Positions 5,289-6,636 of a DNA stretch of 6,636 nucleotides are shown here, piece by piece. A program made the translations under genes and the position numbers. The DNA is taken from contig JAJDAM010000754.1 in NCBI GenBank assembly GCA_029261905.1, forward strand, positions 1 to 6,636, read 5' to 3'. Source of the DNA: Deltaproteobacteria bacterium. GTDB taxonomy: Bacteria > Myxococcota_A > UBA9160 > SMWR01. The notes under the pieces were generated by a model, which ran no database searches, was not told the origin of the DNA, and was given only the letters and a program-made list of their open reading frames with translations. Numbering within the stretch: the stretch's first letter is position 1; every line of letters starts with the position of its first letter.

Positions 5289-6636
5289 ATGACCTGGCAA
5301 CCTGAACTCGACGAATTGGAACGTCGCCGGCTTCTCGCGCAGAAGCTCGGCGGCGAAGACAAGATCGAACGGCAACACAAGGGCGGCAGGCTGACCGTTC
5401 GGGAACGCATCGACGCATTGCTCGACCCATCGACGTTCCAGGAAGTCGGCGGGCTTGCGGGTGTTTGCCAATACGATGACGAAGGAAATCTGATCGAGCA
5501 TCTGCCGGCCAATTGCGTGATGGGCCGCGGACAGATCGCGGGTCGGCCGGTAGTCGTAAGCGGTGACGACTTCACGATCCGCGGCGGCTCGGCCGACGCG
5601 GCCATCGCGATCAAAGCACAGTACCCCGAAGAGATGGCAAAGGGACTGCGACTGCCGATCGTGCGCTTGATCGAAGGCTCGGGCGGGGGTGGCTCGGTCA
5701 AGACCATCGAGACGAAAGGGCGGTCCAACCTTCCCGGTGGTTTCGGCTCACCCGGTTATCACATCTGGGCGGAGAACCTGGCGACCGTGCCGGTCGTGGG
5801 GCTCGGCCTCGGCTCGGTCGCGGGGTTGGGCGCAGCCCGTTTGGCGGCCAGCCACTATTCGATCATGGTCAAAGATCTATCCGCGATGTTCGTCGCCGGG
5901 CCGCCCGTTGTGTCGGGAATCGGCGAAGATCTGTCCAAGCAGGAACTCGGGGGTCACCTGATACAGACGAAGTCAGGGGGCGTCGACGATGCAGTGGATA
6001 CCGAAATCGAAGCTTTCGAGCGCACCCGGAGGTTTCTCTCGTATCTGCCGAACTCGGTCTACGATCTGCCGCCGCGGACCGACTCGACCGACAACCCCGA
6101 TCGCCCGCTCGGTGAAATCGCGAATCTAATCCCGCGTAACAAGCGCAAGGTCTACAAAATGCGCCGGATCATCGAACAGCTCGTCGACGAAGGTTCGTTC
6201 TTCGAGATGAGCCAGATGTACGGCCGATCGATCATTACCGGCTTTGCGCGACTCGACGGCTGGCCGGTGGCGTTGATGGCGAGCGATCCCTACTTCCAGG
6301 GAGGAGCCTGGACGGCCGCAGCCTGTCAGAAGATCATTCGCTTCGTTGATACCGCTCAGACCTTTCATCTGCCGGTCGTCTACCTCGAGGACTGCCCGGG
6401 TTTCCTCGTCGGTCTCGAAGCGGAGAGAGCCGGGACGATTCGTCAGGGCGTGCGTGCGATGAGCGCGATCAACCAGTCCACCATGCCGTGGTGTACCATC
6501 ATCGTGCGCAACGCATACGGAGTGGCCGGTGCAGCTCACCGCCCTACGCAGCGATTCTCGGTTCGTTACGCGTGGGTCACGGCGCGCTGGGGTTCGCTCC
6601 CACTCGAAGGTGGCATCGAAGCCGCGTATCGCGCCG
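5289..6636 (+). CDS. Acyl-CoA carboxylase carboxyltransferase (beta-type) subunit, truncated at the right edge
   Basis: The first 449 residues are present. Family members are usually about 510-540, so the C-terminus lies beyond the window. This subunit moves the carboxyl group from carboxybiotin to an acyl-CoA in the cytoplasm, working with a biotin carboxylase/carrier subunit not seen here. Both crotonase-like halves show. The N-half has RLTVRERIDALLDPSTFQEVG (34-54), GQIAGRPVVVSGDDFTIRGGS (81-101), a glycine-rich loop GSGGGGS (130-136), GSVAGLGAARLAAS (175-188), and MVKDLSAMFVAGPPVV then ELGG (219-222). The C-half has FLSYLP (249-254), YKMRRIIEQLVDEGSFFEM (289-307), KIIRFVDTAQTFHLPVVYLEDCPGF (348-372) and RNAYGVAGAAH (407-417). 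AGLG and YGVAG replace the AGG and YGGAY patterns of classical PccB, so it belongs to a divergent clade. Propionyl-, methylcrotonyl- or another acyl-CoA is possible. ATG 5289 fits the usual short N-terminus; in-frame ATG 5232 would add 19 residues. It is probably not functionally tied to the glycosyltransferases upstream. Confidence 0.92.
   Translation, partial: MTWQPELDELERRRLLAQKLGGEDKIERQHKGGRLTVRERIDALLDPSTFQEVGGLAGVCQYDDEGNLIEHLPANCVMGRGQIAGRPVVVSGDDFTIRGGSADAAIAIKAQYPEEMAKGLRLPIVRLIEGSGGGGSVKTIETKGRSNLPGGFGSPGYHIWAENLATVPVVGLGLGSVAGLGAARLAASHYSIMVKDLSAMFVAGPPVVSGIGEDLSKQELGGHLIQTKSGGVDDAVDTEIEAFERTRRFLSYLPNSVYDLPPRTDSTDNPDRPLGEIANLIPRNKRKVYKMRRIIEQLVDEGSFFEMSQMYGRSIITGFARLDGWPVALMASDPYFQGGAWTAAACQKIIRFVDTAQTFHLPVVYLEDCPGFLVGLEAERAGTIRQGVRAMSAINQSTMPWCTIIVRNAYGVAGAAHRPTQRFSVRYAWVTARWGSLPLEGGIEAAYRA

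Noticed and set aside
5216..5728. A 170-codon frame on the - strand covering the gap and the start of the carboxyltransferase gene
   Set aside because: Most of it is antisense to the conserved N-terminal half of the carboxyltransferase; no domain is visible.

Overview
The window is GC-rich bacterial DNA (roughly 60% G+C by eye), densely coding, with every recognisable gene on the + strand. It holds five genes: a membrane protein cut by the left edge, two complete polytopic membrane proteins of GT-C glycosyltransferase type, a family 9 (heptosyltransferase-like) glycosyltransferase, and an acyl-CoA carboxylase carboxyltransferase subunit cut by the right edge. No RNA gene, mobile element, CRISPR array or long repeat was seen. 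No gap between genes exceeds 95 bases. The GT9 enzyme suggests a Gram-negative-type envelope. The carboxylase variant and base composition would fit an uncultured delta-proteobacterial or myxobacterial relative, but that placement is a guess.

Region 1 (1-3897) is a tight cassette of three membrane proteins. The first (2-592) is the C-terminal part of a YfhO/GT-C-like protein. The second (574-1836) overlaps it by 19 bases and resembles dolichol/polyprenol-phosphate-sugar-dependent mannosyltransferases. The third (about 1837-3897) begins directly after the stop of the second and looks like a GT39/PMT-type transferase with an extracytoplasmic C-terminal domain. The overlap and abutment argue for one transcript and translational coupling.

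Region 2 (3931-5193), after a 33-base gap, encodes a GT9 glycosyltransferase that presumably uses a nucleotide-activated sugar in the cytoplasm. A reasonable reading of regions 1 and 2 together is assembly of a surface glycan or glycolipid: the GT9 enzyme would add sugars on the cytoplasmic face and the GT-C proteins would add lipid-linked sugars outside. The actual glycan cannot be inferred. The GT9 enzyme has a serine where the catalytic aspartate of WaaC sits, and an extra N-terminal segment of about 46 residues.

Region 3 (5194-5288) is a 95-base gap. It holds a 28-base imperfect palindrome that begins on the GT9 stop codon, and a promoter-like -35/-10 pair placed so that transcription would start almost at the next ATG.

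Region 4 (5289 to the right edge) is a biotin-dependent carboxyltransferase beta-type subunit, an unrelated metabolic function that probably belongs to the next transcription unit. Its oxyanion-hole regions differ from classical PccB, so the acyl-CoA substrate is open.

I found no clear evidence of a wholly new system. The most distinctive points are the GT9 active-site substitution and the unusual carboxyltransferase clade.
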